NCBI RefSeq assembly: GCF_014649115.1
Contig: NZ_BMSK01000005.1
Span: forward strand, 411,600 to 475,599
DNA: 64,000 nucleotides
Reading direction: 5' to 3'
From: Streptomyces eurythermus
Lineage (GTDB): Bacteria; Actinomycetota; Actinomycetes; Streptomycetales; Streptomycetaceae
Shown in pieces: positions 18,542 through 27,000 of this stretch. The notes below the pieces were generated by a model, which ran no database searches, had not been told where the DNA came from, and worked only from the letters and a program-made list of their open reading frames with translations. How positions within the stretch are numbered: position 1 is the first letter of the stretch; every line of letters starts with the position of its first letter. A program made the translations under genes and the position numbers.

Positions 18542-19606
18542 ATGTCTGAGACAACTGGTGCCAGCTACGCAGCGGCGGGCGTCGACATCGAGGCGGGCGA
18601 CCGCGCCGTCGAGCTCATGAAGGAATGGGTGAAGAAGACCCGGCGCCCCGAGGTGCTGGGCGGCCTCGGCGGCTTCGCCGGGCTCTTCGACGCCTCCGCC
18701 CTCAAGCGCTACGAACGCCCCCTGCTGGCCTCCGCCACGGACGGCGTCGGCACGAAGGTCGACATCGCCCGCCGCATGGGCGTCTACGACACCATCGGCC
18801 ACGACCTGGTCGCCATGGTCATGGACGACATCGTGGTGTGCGGTGCCGAGCCGCTGTTCATGACCGACTACATCTGCGTCGGCAAGGTCCACCCCGAGCG
18901 GGTCGCGGCCATCGTCAAGGGCATCGCGGAGGGCTGCGTGCTGGCCGGCTGCGCCCTGGTGGGCGGCGAGACGGCCGAACACCCGGGTCTGCTGGGCGAG
19001 GACGACTTCGACGTCGCCGGGGCCGGTACGGGCGTTGTGGAGGCCGACCGGCTGCTGGGCGCCGATCGCATCCGCACGGGTGACGCGGTGATCGCGATGG
19101 CGTCCTCCGGGCTTCACTCGAACGGGTACTCCCTGGTCCGGCACGTCCTGCTGGACCGCGCCGGGCTGTCCCTGGAGTCGGAGATCGCGGAGCTGGGCCG
19201 CAGCCTCGGCGAGGAGCTGCTGGAGCCGACGAAGATCTACTCGCTGGACTGTCTGGCCCTCACCCGCACCGCCGAGGTGCACGCCTTCAGCCACATCACC
19301 GGCGGCGGGCTCGCGGCGAACCTGGCCCGGGTGATCCCGGACGGGCTGCACGCGGTGGTCGACCGCTCCACCTGGACCCCCGGCGCGATCTTCGACCTGG
19401 TCCAGAAGACCGGCAGCGTCGAGCGCCTGGAGCTGGAGAAGACCCTCAACATGGGCGTCGGCATGATGGCGATCGTCCCGCAGGAGTCGGCCGAGGTGGC
19501 CCTCGCGACCCTGGCCGACCGCGGTGTCGACGCCTGGGTGGCCGGCGAGATCACCGAGCGCGGCGAGAAGACGTCGGGCGCCGAACTGATCGGTGACTAC
19601 GCGTAA
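18542..19606 (+). CDS. purM: Phosphoribosylformylglycinamidine cyclo-ligase (AIR synthetase)
   Basis: PurM closes the imidazole ring, converting FGAM and ATP to AIR. The 354-residue protein shows YAAAGVDIEAGDRAVELM, the ATP/substrate segments SATDGVGTKVDIARRMG and HDLVAMVMDDIVVCGAEPLFMTDY, the GGETAEHPGLLGEDDFD block, and SSGLHSNGYSLVR. Normal family length. It follows purF closely and ends at a hairpin shared with a convergent gene. Confidence 0.97.
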   Translation: MSETTGASYAAAGVDIEAGDRAVELMKEWVKKTRRPEVLGGLGGFAGLFDASALKRYERPLLASATDGVGTKVDIARRMGVYDTIGHDLVAMVMDDIVVCGAEPLFMTDYICVGKVHPERVAAIVKGIAEGCVLAGCALVGGETAEHPGLLGEDDFDVAGAGTGVVEADRLLGADRIRTGDAVIAMASSGLHSNGYSLVRHVLLDRAGLSLESEIAELGRSLGEELLEPTKIYSLDCLALTRTAEVHAFSHITGGGLAANLARVIPDGLHAVVDRSTWTPGAIFDLVQKTGSVERLELEKTLNMGVGMMAIVPQESAEVALATLADRGVDAWVAGEITERGEKTSGAELIGDYA

Positions 19607-19648
19607 GGCCGGGAGGCGGGGCCCCGGCCTCGCCACGGCAGCACAAAA

Positions 19649-19678
19649 CCCGGTCCGGTGCTACGGCCCCGGACCGGG
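19649..19678. terminator. Bidirectional hairpin between purM and the DUF3073 gene
   Basis: A perfect 10-bp stem, CCCGGTCCGG and CCGGACCGGG, with a 10-nt loop, flanked by AAAA on the left and GAAA on the right, between two convergent genes. Confidence 0.72.
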
Positions 19679-19705
19679 AAAGTGCGGTGAAGCCCGCTGC
19701 AAGCG

Positions 19706-19951
19706 TTACGCGCCGCGACGGTGCTGCTGAGGACCTTCGTCCTCGTCGTCGTCGTCCTCATAGAGGTCGGCGTACCGTGCATACAGGTCGTCGTCGTGCT
19801 CATCGTCCTCGAAACGGTCGCCGTTCGGCGACTGGTTCGACGTCGATGCGCCCAGCTCCTCGGCCAGGCGTGAGAGGTCCGTCCCACCGCTGTTGTACTT
19901 CAGCTGGCGGGCGACCTTCGTCTGCTTGGCCTTGGCCCGGCCGCGCCCCAT
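19706..19951 (-). CDS. DUF3073 domain protein
   Basis: An 81-residue actinobacterial protein of unknown function. The conserved N-terminal half (MGRGRAKAKQTKVARQLKY with SGGTDLSRLAEELG) is basic, and the C-terminal half is very acidic (YARYADLYEDDDDEDEG), giving a strongly bipolar charge. The basic MGRGRAKAKQTKVARQLKY start is what identifies the family. It is convergent with purM and separated from vdh by about 290 bp, in which I see no other gene. Confidence 0.92.
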   Translation of the reverse strand: MGRGRAKAKQTKVARQLKYNSGGTDLSRLAEELGASTSNQSPNGDRFEDDEHDDDLYARYADLYEDDDDEDEGPQQHRRGA

Positions 19952-20241
19952 GGCTCGACCCCCTCAACGACGGGGCTCGACGGCCCCAGAGTCTGACACG
20001 CGTTCATGTTCTGGAACGGACTCTCCGTGGAGAGGCCGGTCCGTAGGGCTTCCACGGTACCTGAGCCCGCGCCCATACGGTACGTCGCCCGCAGCACGCG
20101 CGTGTGCACAGGACCTTCGAGGCGCCCCGTCCTCGCTGGTCAGTGGCGATTTTAACCACTTATCGGGGAACGACCCGCCGGGGGAAGTGAGAGTTCTCTC
20201 GAAGTTCCCGCCGACGGGTACCGCTCATGTGTGCGAAACCG

Positions 20242-21348
20242 CTAGCGCGCGGTGCGGCCCACGCGGGCGTCGGCCATCCGCTGCTCGGCGATCCGGTCGG
20301 CCGCGGCGGCCGGCGGAATCCCGTCTTCCTTCGCACGTGCGAATATGGCCAGCGTGGTGTCGAAGATCTTCGACGCCTTCTCCTTGCACCGGTCGAAGTC
20401 GAACCCGTGCAGCTCGTCGGCCACCTGGATGACCCCGCCGGCGTTCACCACGTAGTCCGGCGCGTAGAGGATCCCGCGGTCGGCGAGGTCCTTCTCCACG
20501 CCCGGGTGGGCGAGCTGGTTGTTGGCCGCGCCGCACACCACCTTGGCGGTGAGCACCGGCACGGTGAGGTCGTTCAGCGCGCCGCCGAGCGCGCACGGCG
20601 CGTAGATGTCGAGGCCCTCGACCCGGATCAGCGCCTCGGTGCCGGCGACGGCCGTCACGCCCTCGGGGTGCTCGTCGAGGATCCGCCGGACGGCGTCCTC
20701 GCGCACATCGGTGATCACGACCTCGGCGCCCTCGTCCCGCAGGTGCCGCACCAGGTGGTGGCCGACCTTGCCGACGCCGGCGACGCCGATCTTGCGGCCG
20801 CGCAGCGAGGGGTCGCCCCACAGGTGCTGGGCGGAGGCGCGCATGCCCTGGTAGACGCCGAAGGCGGTGAGCACCGAGGAGTCGCCGGCCCCGCCGTTCT
20901 CGGGGGAGCGGCCGGTGGTCCAGCGGCACTCGCGGGCCACGACGTCCATGTCCGCGACGTAGGTGCCGACATCGCAGGCGGTGACGTAGCGCCCGCCGAG
21001 GGAGGCGACCATGCGCCCGTAGGCGAGCAGCAGGTCCTCGGTCTTGTCGCGCTCCGGGTCGCCGATGATCACGGCCTTGCCGCCGCCGTGGTCCAGACCG
21101 GCCATGGCGTTCTTGTACGACATCCCGCGCGCGAGGTTCAGTGCGTCGGCGACGGCCTCGGCCTCGTTCGCGTACGGGTAGAAGCGCGTGCCGCCGAGGG
21201 CGGGGCCCAGGGCGGTGGAGTGGATGGCGATCACGGCCTTGAGGCCGCTGGCGCGGTCCTGGCAGAGCACGACCTGCTCATGGCCGCCCTGGTCCGAGTG
21301 GAACAGGGTGTGCAGGACATCGGCAGGCGCGCCGGTTACGTCGGTCAC
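20242..21348 (-). CDS. vdh: Valine (Leu/Phe/Val) dehydrogenase
   Basis: A 368-residue NAD-dependent amino-acid dehydrogenase that oxidatively deaminates branched-chain amino acids to 2-oxo acids; in Streptomyces, Vdh feeds precursors to branched-chain fatty acids and polyketides. The substrate-binding and catalytic lysines are Lys79 ([10 protein letters not shown]) and Lys91 ([10 protein letters not shown]). The Rossmann fold shows [13 protein letters not shown] with ITDVRE after the second strand. The C-terminal [17 protein letters not shown] is also typical. The gene is divergent from the plus-strand gene at 21548, with about 200 bp for promoters. Confidence 0.95.
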   Translation of the reverse strand: MTDVTGAPADVLHTLFHSDQGGHEQVVLCQDRASGLKAVIAIHSTALGPALGGTRFYPYANEAEAVADALNLARGMSYKNAMAGLDHGGGKAVIIGDPERDKTEDLLLAYGRMVASLGGRYVTACDVGTYVADMDVVARECRWTTGRSPENGGAGDSSVLTAFGVYQGMRASAQHLWGDPSLRGRKIGVAGVGKVGHHLVRHLRDEGAEVVITDVREDAVRRILDEHPEGVTAVAGTEALIRVEGLDIYAPCALGGALNDLTVPVLTAKVVCGAANNQLAHPGVEKDLADRGILYAPDYVVNAGGVIQVADELHGFDFDRCKEKASKIFDTTLAIFARAKEDGIPPAAAADRIAEQRMADARVGRTAR

Positions 21349-21547
21349 TGTGGTGACTCCTGTGTACTAGCGGCGAGTGGGGTGGGTCCCCGTACGGGTG
21401 GCGGGGAGCCGTGGCATGAGCGTAGAGCCTCGGCCCCGTCACCATCCGCTCAGTGTTCAGGATCACTCTCCCGGGCCCGCCGCGCACGCATGTCCGTGGC
21501 ACGATTTGCAGTGGTTTCGAGCCGGGCCCGATGGGGAGGGAGCAGGC

Positions 21548-22390
21548 GTGCCCAAGGTGTCCTCCGTGGTCGTCCCCTATGCCGCGTATCTGCGTGTGTA
21601 CGAGCCGCTGGGCGCCTTCCCGGAGCCGGAGCGCGGCCACTGGGCGCGCTACGCCCGCCGCCCCGACCGCCCCTCCTACCAGGACGAACTGCGGCGCTCC
21701 CTGGCGGACTTGGTGGCTACCCCGCCGATCGCGGTGCCGGTGCACGAGAGCGGCGACGCCTTCGTGCTGGAGGTCGACGGGGTCGTCTGTGTGTGCCCCT
21801 GGCGGACCCGGCTGCGCGGCTGGCAGGCCCTGGACGACCTCGCGGAGGAGCTGCCCCCGCCGGTGCTGGACGCGGTGCTGCCGCCCCTGGTGCGCCGGCA
21901 GGCGGCCCAGGACTACGAGCGCTGGCTCGCCCGCAACCCCGACGCCCGCCCGTGGATCCGCACGGCGACCTGGCAGGTGCCGCTGAACTGGTTCGTGCTG
22001 GTCGCGGACGAGGAGCGGCGGTACGACAAGGGGACCGCCGACGTGCCGCCGGTGCTGCGCTACCGCACGCCGATGGTGCAGGCCCGGCGCCGGGTGGCAC
22101 GGGCGCTGCGCACCCTGCGGGACACCGTCGAGGAGGGGCCGCTGGTCGACGGTGTGGTGGACGTCGGCCGCTGGCTGGAGGAGTTCCACCCGCGCTCGCT
22201 GGTGGAGCTGGACTACGGCGGGCTGGTGCACGTGCTGCCGGCGGGCGAGCTGGAGGACGACCACTCGGCGGCGGACGTCGCGACCGGCATCGAGGCGCTG
22301 CGTCGGGGGGACGAGGTGGCCGCCGGGGAGGCGTACGGGCGGCTGGTGGAGCGCTGGCGGGCGGTCAGGGACCTGCGTTCCGCGAACTGA
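21548..22390 (+). CDS. Conserved actinobacterial hypothetical protein
   Basis: A 280-residue soluble protein that I cannot assign to a known family. It begins VPKVSSVVVPYAAYLRVYEPLGAF and is rich in Arg, Glu and Trp, with blocks such as VCVCPWRTRLRGWQALDDL and WIRTATWQVPLNWFVLVADE. It has no signal peptide, membrane segment or cofactor motif that I can see. The GTG at 21548 follows GGGGAGGGAGC. It lies between vdh and the long bldC leader, a position conserved in Streptomyces as I remember it. Confidence 0.8.
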   Translation: MPKVSSVVVPYAAYLRVYEPLGAFPEPERGHWARYARRPDRPSYQDELRRSLADLVATPPIAVPVHESGDAFVLEVDGVVCVCPWRTRLRGWQALDDLAEELPPPVLDAVLPPLVRRQAAQDYERWLARNPDARPWIRTATWQVPLNWFVLVADEERRYDKGTADVPPVLRYRTPMVQARRRVARALRTLRDTVEEGPLVDGVVDVGRWLEEFHPRSLVELDYGGLVHVLPAGELEDDHSAADVATGIEALRRGDEVAAGEAYGRLVERWRAVRDLRSAN

Positions 22391-22909
22391 GTGGCGTGCG
22401 TCACAGTCAAACCGGCACCGGAAGACGTACGTTCTACCTCGCTTGACCATCTGACGGGACGTTGGACTCGATCTGGACTTTTGTCCCAAGGGTGATGGAC
22501 TGCACTTACAAGGCCCTTGCCCTGGATGCCACCCCTCGTGCCAAAATAGGACAAGGAGTCCGGGGAGGGCTCCGTCCGTCCAACTATGCTCCACTATGGC
22601 CGGAATCTCAGCATTGCACGCTTTGGGGGGTCCGGTGACTCCTGAACGCCACTGTGACTGATCGTCACAGTGGAGTGACTGTCCGCTATGGCATGGTCCA
22701 TCGGCTTCCGTCGCTGATGAACACCTGGGAGGGCAATTCCATCGGTTTGGCCGACGCGGCTGGACAGATGGTGTAGTTGTAGTGCCGAGGACAAGCCGTT
22801 CGTCCTATAACCGACTCGACTCGCGTCCGCCATTTCGGGCAACGCGGGTCAAGGTGCAGAATTTAGAGGAAAGAACCGAGAAGGTTCGGTTCTCCCGAGG
22901 AGGCCGCTC
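22391..22909. promoter_or_regulatory. Long bldC upstream region with a perfect dyad
   Basis: A 519-bp gap without a convincing gene. It holds a perfect 10-bp inverted repeat, CCACTGTGAC at 22649-22658 and GTCACAGTGG at 22664-22673, around a TGATC centre. The total sequence is lower in GC than its neighbours. The dyad is not a standard actinobacterial Crp site, because the spacing differs. The gap directly precedes the bldC ribosome site (GAGGAGG) and probably contains its promoter or promoters. Confidence 0.55.
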
Positions 22910-23116
22910 ATGACCGCTCGCACCCCTGATGCCGAGCCGCTGCTGACCCCCGCTGAGGTCGCCACCATGTTCCGCGTCGACCCCAAGACGGTCACGCGGT
23001 GGGCGAAGGCCGGCAAGCTCACGTCCATCCGCACGCTCGGTGGGCACCGCCGCTACCGCGAGGCGGAGGTCCGGGCGCTGCTGGCGGGCATCCCGCAGCA
23101 GCGCAGCGAGGCCTGA
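22910..23116 (+). CDS. bldC: Developmental transcriptional regulator BldC
   Basis: BldC is a small MerR-like DNA-binding protein that holds back premature sporulation in Streptomyces and binds cooperatively as head-to-tail oligomers. The 68-residue sequence is a single winged HTH: LTPAEVATMFRVDPKTVTRW carries the recognition helix, and GKLTSIRTLGGHRRYREAEV the wing, as in the known BldC. The ATG at 22910 follows GAGGAGGCCGCTC. A strong intrinsic terminator lies 150 bp downstream, so it is monocistronic. Confidence 0.97.
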   Translation: MTARTPDAEPLLTPAEVATMFRVDPKTVTRWAKAGKLTSIRTLGGHRRYREAEVRALLAGIPQQRSEA

Positions 23117-23263
23117 ACAACCGCATAACCGGGCAAGACGGACGGTCCCCCAACTGTCCGAGGCGCCCGAAACCCTAGCTCCAAGCGACGCGGGTCCTGC
23201 CCCAACAGGCCCACGCCCAAGCCGATGAGAACGCCGTAGGCATACGGCACAGGGTGCGTCGTC

Positions 23264-23303
23264 GATCGCGCTGGACTCCGCCGGGTCCAGCGCGATCTTT
23301 TTT
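23264..23303 (+). terminator. bldC intrinsic terminator
   Basis: A perfect 13-bp stem, GATCGCGCTGGAC and GTCCAGCGCGATC, with an 8-nt loop, followed directly by TTTTTT: a textbook Rho-independent terminator, unusual in its clear T-tract for this GC content. Confidence 0.93.
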
Positions 23304-23576
23304 GTGCGCGGGCCGGGGCCGGGGACGGCGCTGGTGAGCGTCCTTGTCGGACTCTGGGGAGGCCTGTCGGAACGGCTGTGCGCGAGGTCGGGGCCGAGTG
23401 CAATTGCACATATTAAATTGACCCGTTGTAGGGAGGGGGTAAGTTCCCCTGTTTCCCAAACTCGTGCGGTGACTCCCGTCACACTGCGGGGCGCTTGCCG
23501 CTCGCGGTCCGCATGGGTTAAAGGGAAGCTCCGGTTCCAGATTCCCACGTCTGTACGGGTGTTGGGCCCGGCGGGG
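23304..23576. other. Intergenic stretch with an AT island and a 12-bp palindrome
   Basis: No gene is supported here. GTGCAATTGCAC at 23398-23409 is a perfect palindrome, followed directly by ATATTAAATTGA, the most AT-rich short stretch of the neighbourhood. The minus-strand frames crossing it have compositions unlike Streptomyces genes. It could hold a promoter or protein-binding site; I see no matching downstream plus-strand gene. Confidence 0.4.
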
Positions 23577-23768
23577 TCACCCGCGGCGGCGCCCCTCGCC
23601 CTCGGCGGTCTCCCGCTCGCCCTCCCGGCCCCGCGGGCCGGCGGCCATCGCCAGCCGCAGCAGGTGGTGGCAGACGGGACAGTGGCGGGTCAGATGCCGG
23701 TAGGACGAGGCGGCCGACAGGTGGGCCCTCAGAAGCGCCCGCGTCTCGTGCCTGACCGACGCCGCCAT
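23577..23768 (-). CDS. Small Cys/His protein (DUF6274-like)
   Basis: A 63-residue Streptomyces protein that I recognise as DUF6274-like. The conserved part is the N-terminal MAASVRHETRALLRAH, then a compact YRHLTRHCPVCHHLL segment with CxxCH that could bind zinc. The rest is a charged Glu/Gly/Arg tail. A GGAGG ribosome site lies 6 nt before the ATG on the minus strand, which supports translation despite the small size. Function unknown. It lies between bldC and tRNA-Asp. Confidence 0.75.
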   Translation of the reverse strand: MAASVRHETRALLRAHLSAASSYRHLTRHCPVCHHLLRLAMAAGPRGREGERETAEGEGRRRG

Positions 23769-23888
23769 ACGCCACCTCCAGGGGCCGCACAGGAGGAACG
23801 GGCCCTGCTCCCTGGGTACCGGCGGAATGACACGCCGTCAAGGCCGCACGCCGACACGGCAGAAGCGCACGCCGACGGGCAAAAGCGA

Positions 23889-23912
23889 AAGGGCCCCCTC
23901 GCGGGGGCCCTT
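23889..23912 (-). terminator. tRNA-Asp terminator
   Basis: A perfect 10-bp stem, AAGGGCCCCC and GGGGGCCCTT, with a TCGC loop, 8 nt past the tRNA-Asp 3' end; the minus-strand exit reads TTCGCTTTT. Confidence 0.88.
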
Positions 23913-23920
23913 CTCTTATG

Positions 23921-23995
23921 CGGTCCTGACGGGATTTGAACCCGCGGCCTCCACCTTGACAGGGTGGCGAGCACTCCAAACTGCTCCACAGGACC
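23921..23995 (-). tRNA. tRNA-Asp(GTC), first copy
   Basis: Minus-strand cloverleaf: acceptor GGTCCTG/CAGGACC, anticodon stem CCACC/GGTGG around loop CTGTCAA (anticodon GTC), T-arm GCGGG/CCCGT. No encoded CCA. The body is identical to the copy at 30507-30581. Confidence 0.97.
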
Positions 23996-24088
23996 TTGCT
24001 CGCGGCGCTTGTTCGTGCGTTGCGCTGCGAGAAGGACTGTACAGGAGGGTGAGGGCTCCGGTCGAACTCACCCTCCGTGCCCGGGGCG

Positions 24089-27000
24089 CTACGGGGCCGC
24101 CGCGTCGATCGCCTTCACGATCCGCTTGTCCGAGACCGGGTACGCCGTGCCCAGCGCGTGGGCGAAATAGCTGACCCGCAGCTCCTCGATCATCCAGCGG
24201 ATGTCCAGCACCTGCTGCGGCACCGGGCGGCCCTGCGGGAGCTGTTCCAGCAGCCAGGCGTACTCGTCCTGCATCTCGTGCACCTTCTCCATGCGCGTGG
24301 TGTCCCGCTGCACGTTCGTCGGCATCTGCTGCAGGCGCCGGTCGGCGGCCACCAGATAGCGCATCAGGTCGGGCAGGCGCCGTATGCCCGCCCAGGTGAC
24401 GAAGCCGGGCTTCACGAGGGCGTCCAGCTGCTTGCGGACGTCCGTCAGGTTGGCGAGCAGCGCGGGGCTGCGTACGGCCTTCAGGCGCCGTTCACAGGCC
24501 TGCCAGGCGGCCAGCACCTGCTGCACCTGGGCGACCGTGCGGACCGTGGTGTCCACGATCTCCGCGCGCACCTTGTCGTACAGCTTCCGGTACGACTCCT
24601 CGTCCCACACCGGGCCGCCGAAGTCCGCGATCAGTTTGTCCGCCGCCGCCATCGCGCAGTCGTCGAACAGGGCCTGGATGGAGCCGTGCGGATTCGCGGA
24701 CAGGGCCAGCTTCTGCTGGTTCGTCAGCTTCGCGGACGCGAACTTCGCCGGGTTCACCGGGATGTTGCGCAGGATCAGCCGGCGGGTGCCCTTCCACATG
24801 GCCTCCGCCTGCTCCGCCTCGGTGTCGAAGAGCCGCACCGAGACCGTGTCGCCGTCGTCCACCAGCGCCGGGTACGCCCGCACCGGCTGCCCGGCCCGGC
24901 GGGTCTCGAAGACCCGGTTGAGGGTGCCGATCGTCCAGTCGGTGAGGCCCTTGCGCTCCAGGGACTCGCCACCCTCGCGGGAGGCGGTCGCCGCCGCGGC
25001 CTGGGACAGGGCCTTGCGTGCCTTCGGCTTCAGCCGGAGCTTCAGCGCCTCGAGGTCCTTGTCCTCGGCGAGTTTGCGACGCCGCTCGTCGACGATCCGG
25101 AACGTGATCTTCAAATGGTCGGGGACCCTCGACCAGTCGAAGTCGTCCGCCTCGAAGGGCACGCCGACCATCCGCTTCAGCTCGCGGGCCATGGTGACGG
25201 TCAGCGGCTCCTGGAGGGGCACCGCCCGCTCCAGGAACGCCTTGGCGTAGTTCGGCGCCGGCACGTAGTTGCGGCGGATCGGCTTGGGCAGCGAGCGGAT
25301 CAGCTCCGTCACCACCTCCTCGCGCAGGCCCGGGATCTGCCAGTCGAAGCCCTCGTCCGTGACCTGGTTGAGCACCTGGAGCGGGATGTGCACCGTCACG
25401 CCGTCGGCGTCCGCGCCCGGCTCGAACTGGTAGGTGACCCTGAACTTCAGGTTGCCCTGGCGCCAGGTGTCCGGGTAGTCGGCCTTGGTGACCGCCTCCG
25501 CCGACTCCCGGATGAGCATCTCCCGCTCGAAGTCCAGGAAGTCCGGCTGCTCGTGCCGCTTGTGCTTCCACCAGGAGTCGAAGTGCGCGCCGGACACGAC
25601 GTGTTCGGGCACCCGCTGGTCGTAGAAGTCGAAGAGCGTGTCGTCGTCGACCACGATGTCCCGGCGCCGGGCGCGGTGTTCCAGCTCCTCGACCTCGCTG
25701 AGCAGCTTGCGGTTGTCGGCGAAGAACTTGTGGTGCGTGCGCCAGTCGCCCTCCACCAGCGCATTGCGGATGAACAGCTCGCGGGAGACCTCGGGGTCGA
25801 TCCGGCCGTAGTTCACCTTCCGCTGTGCGACGATCGGCACGCCGTACAGCGTGACCTTCTCGTACGCCATCACGGCCGCCTGGTCCTTCTCCCAGTGCGG
25901 TTCGCTGTACGTCCGCTTCAGCAGGTGCCCGGCGAGGGGTTCGACCCACTCCGGCTCGATCTTGGCGTTGACCCGGGCCCAGAGCCTGGACGTCTCCACC
26001 AGCTCGGCGGACATCACGAACTTGGGCTGCTTCCTGAACAGCGCCGAGCCCGGGAAGATCGCGAACTTGGCGTTGCGGGCGCCCAGGTACTCGTTCTTGT
26101 TGCCGTCCTTGACGTCCTTCATCCCGATGTGGGACAGCAGGCCGGCCAGGAGGGAGACATGGACCCGGTCGGCCGGGGCGTCGTCCTCGTTGAGGTGGAT
26201 GCCCATCTGCTTGGCGACCGTGCGCAGCTGGGTGTAGATGTCCTGCCATTCGCGGATGCGCAGGAAGTTCAGGTACTCCTGCTTGCACATCCGCCGGAAG
26301 GAGCTGGAGCCGCGCTCCTTCTGCTGTTCGCGGATGTAACGCCACAGGTTCAGATAGGCGAGGAAGTCGCTGGTCTCGTCCTTGAAGCGGGCGTGCTGCT
26401 GGTCGGCCTGGGCCTGCTTGTCGGCCGGGCGCTCGCGCGGGTCCTGGATGGACAGCGCGGCGGCGATCACCATGACCTCGCGGACGCAGCCGTTCTTGTC
26501 GGCCTCCAGGACCATCCGGGCCAGCCGCGGGTCGACCGGCAGCTGGGCCAGCTTGCGGCCGGTGTCCGTGAGCCGCTTGCGGGGGTCCTTCTGGGCCGGG
26601 TCCAGCGCGCCCAGCTCCTGGAGCAGCTGCACGCCGTCGCGGATGTTGCGGTGGTCCGGCGGGTCGATGAAGGGGAACTTCTCGATGTCGCCGAGGCCGG
26701 CCGCGGTCATCTGGAGGATGACGGAGGCGAGGTTCGTCCGCAGGATCTCGGCGTCCGTGAACTCCGGGCGGGCGAGGAAGTCCTCCTCGGAGTACAGCCG
26801 GATGCAGATGCCGTCGGACGTACGGCCGCAGCGGCCCTTGCGCTGGTTGGCGCTGGCCTGGCTGATCGGCTCGATGGGCAGCCGCTGGACCTTGGTGCGG
26901 TGGCTGTAGCGGCTGATCCGGGCGAAGCCGGGGTCGATGACGTACTTGATGCCCGGGACGGTGAGGGAGGTCTCGGCCACGTTGGTGGCCAGGACGATCC

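Noticed and set aside
16751..19636. 961-codon minus-strand open frame opposite purF and purM
   Set aside because: Shadow of two unmistakable purine genes.
22654..22670. Crp-type binding site reading of the bldC dyad (TGTGA and TCACA)
   Set aside because: The half-sites are separated by 7 nt, whereas Crp/Fnr sites have 6; kept only as an unassigned dyad.
22594..22842. 82-codon minus-strand frame in the bldC upstream gap
   Set aside because: No Shine-Dalgarno and no known family; more likely promoter DNA.
23053..23548. Minus-strand frames over the bldC 3' region, one with a short hydrophobic stretch (YAYGVLIGLGVGLLG)
   Set aside because: They run through the bldC terminator, have no ribosome site, and the rest of each frame is not protein-like.
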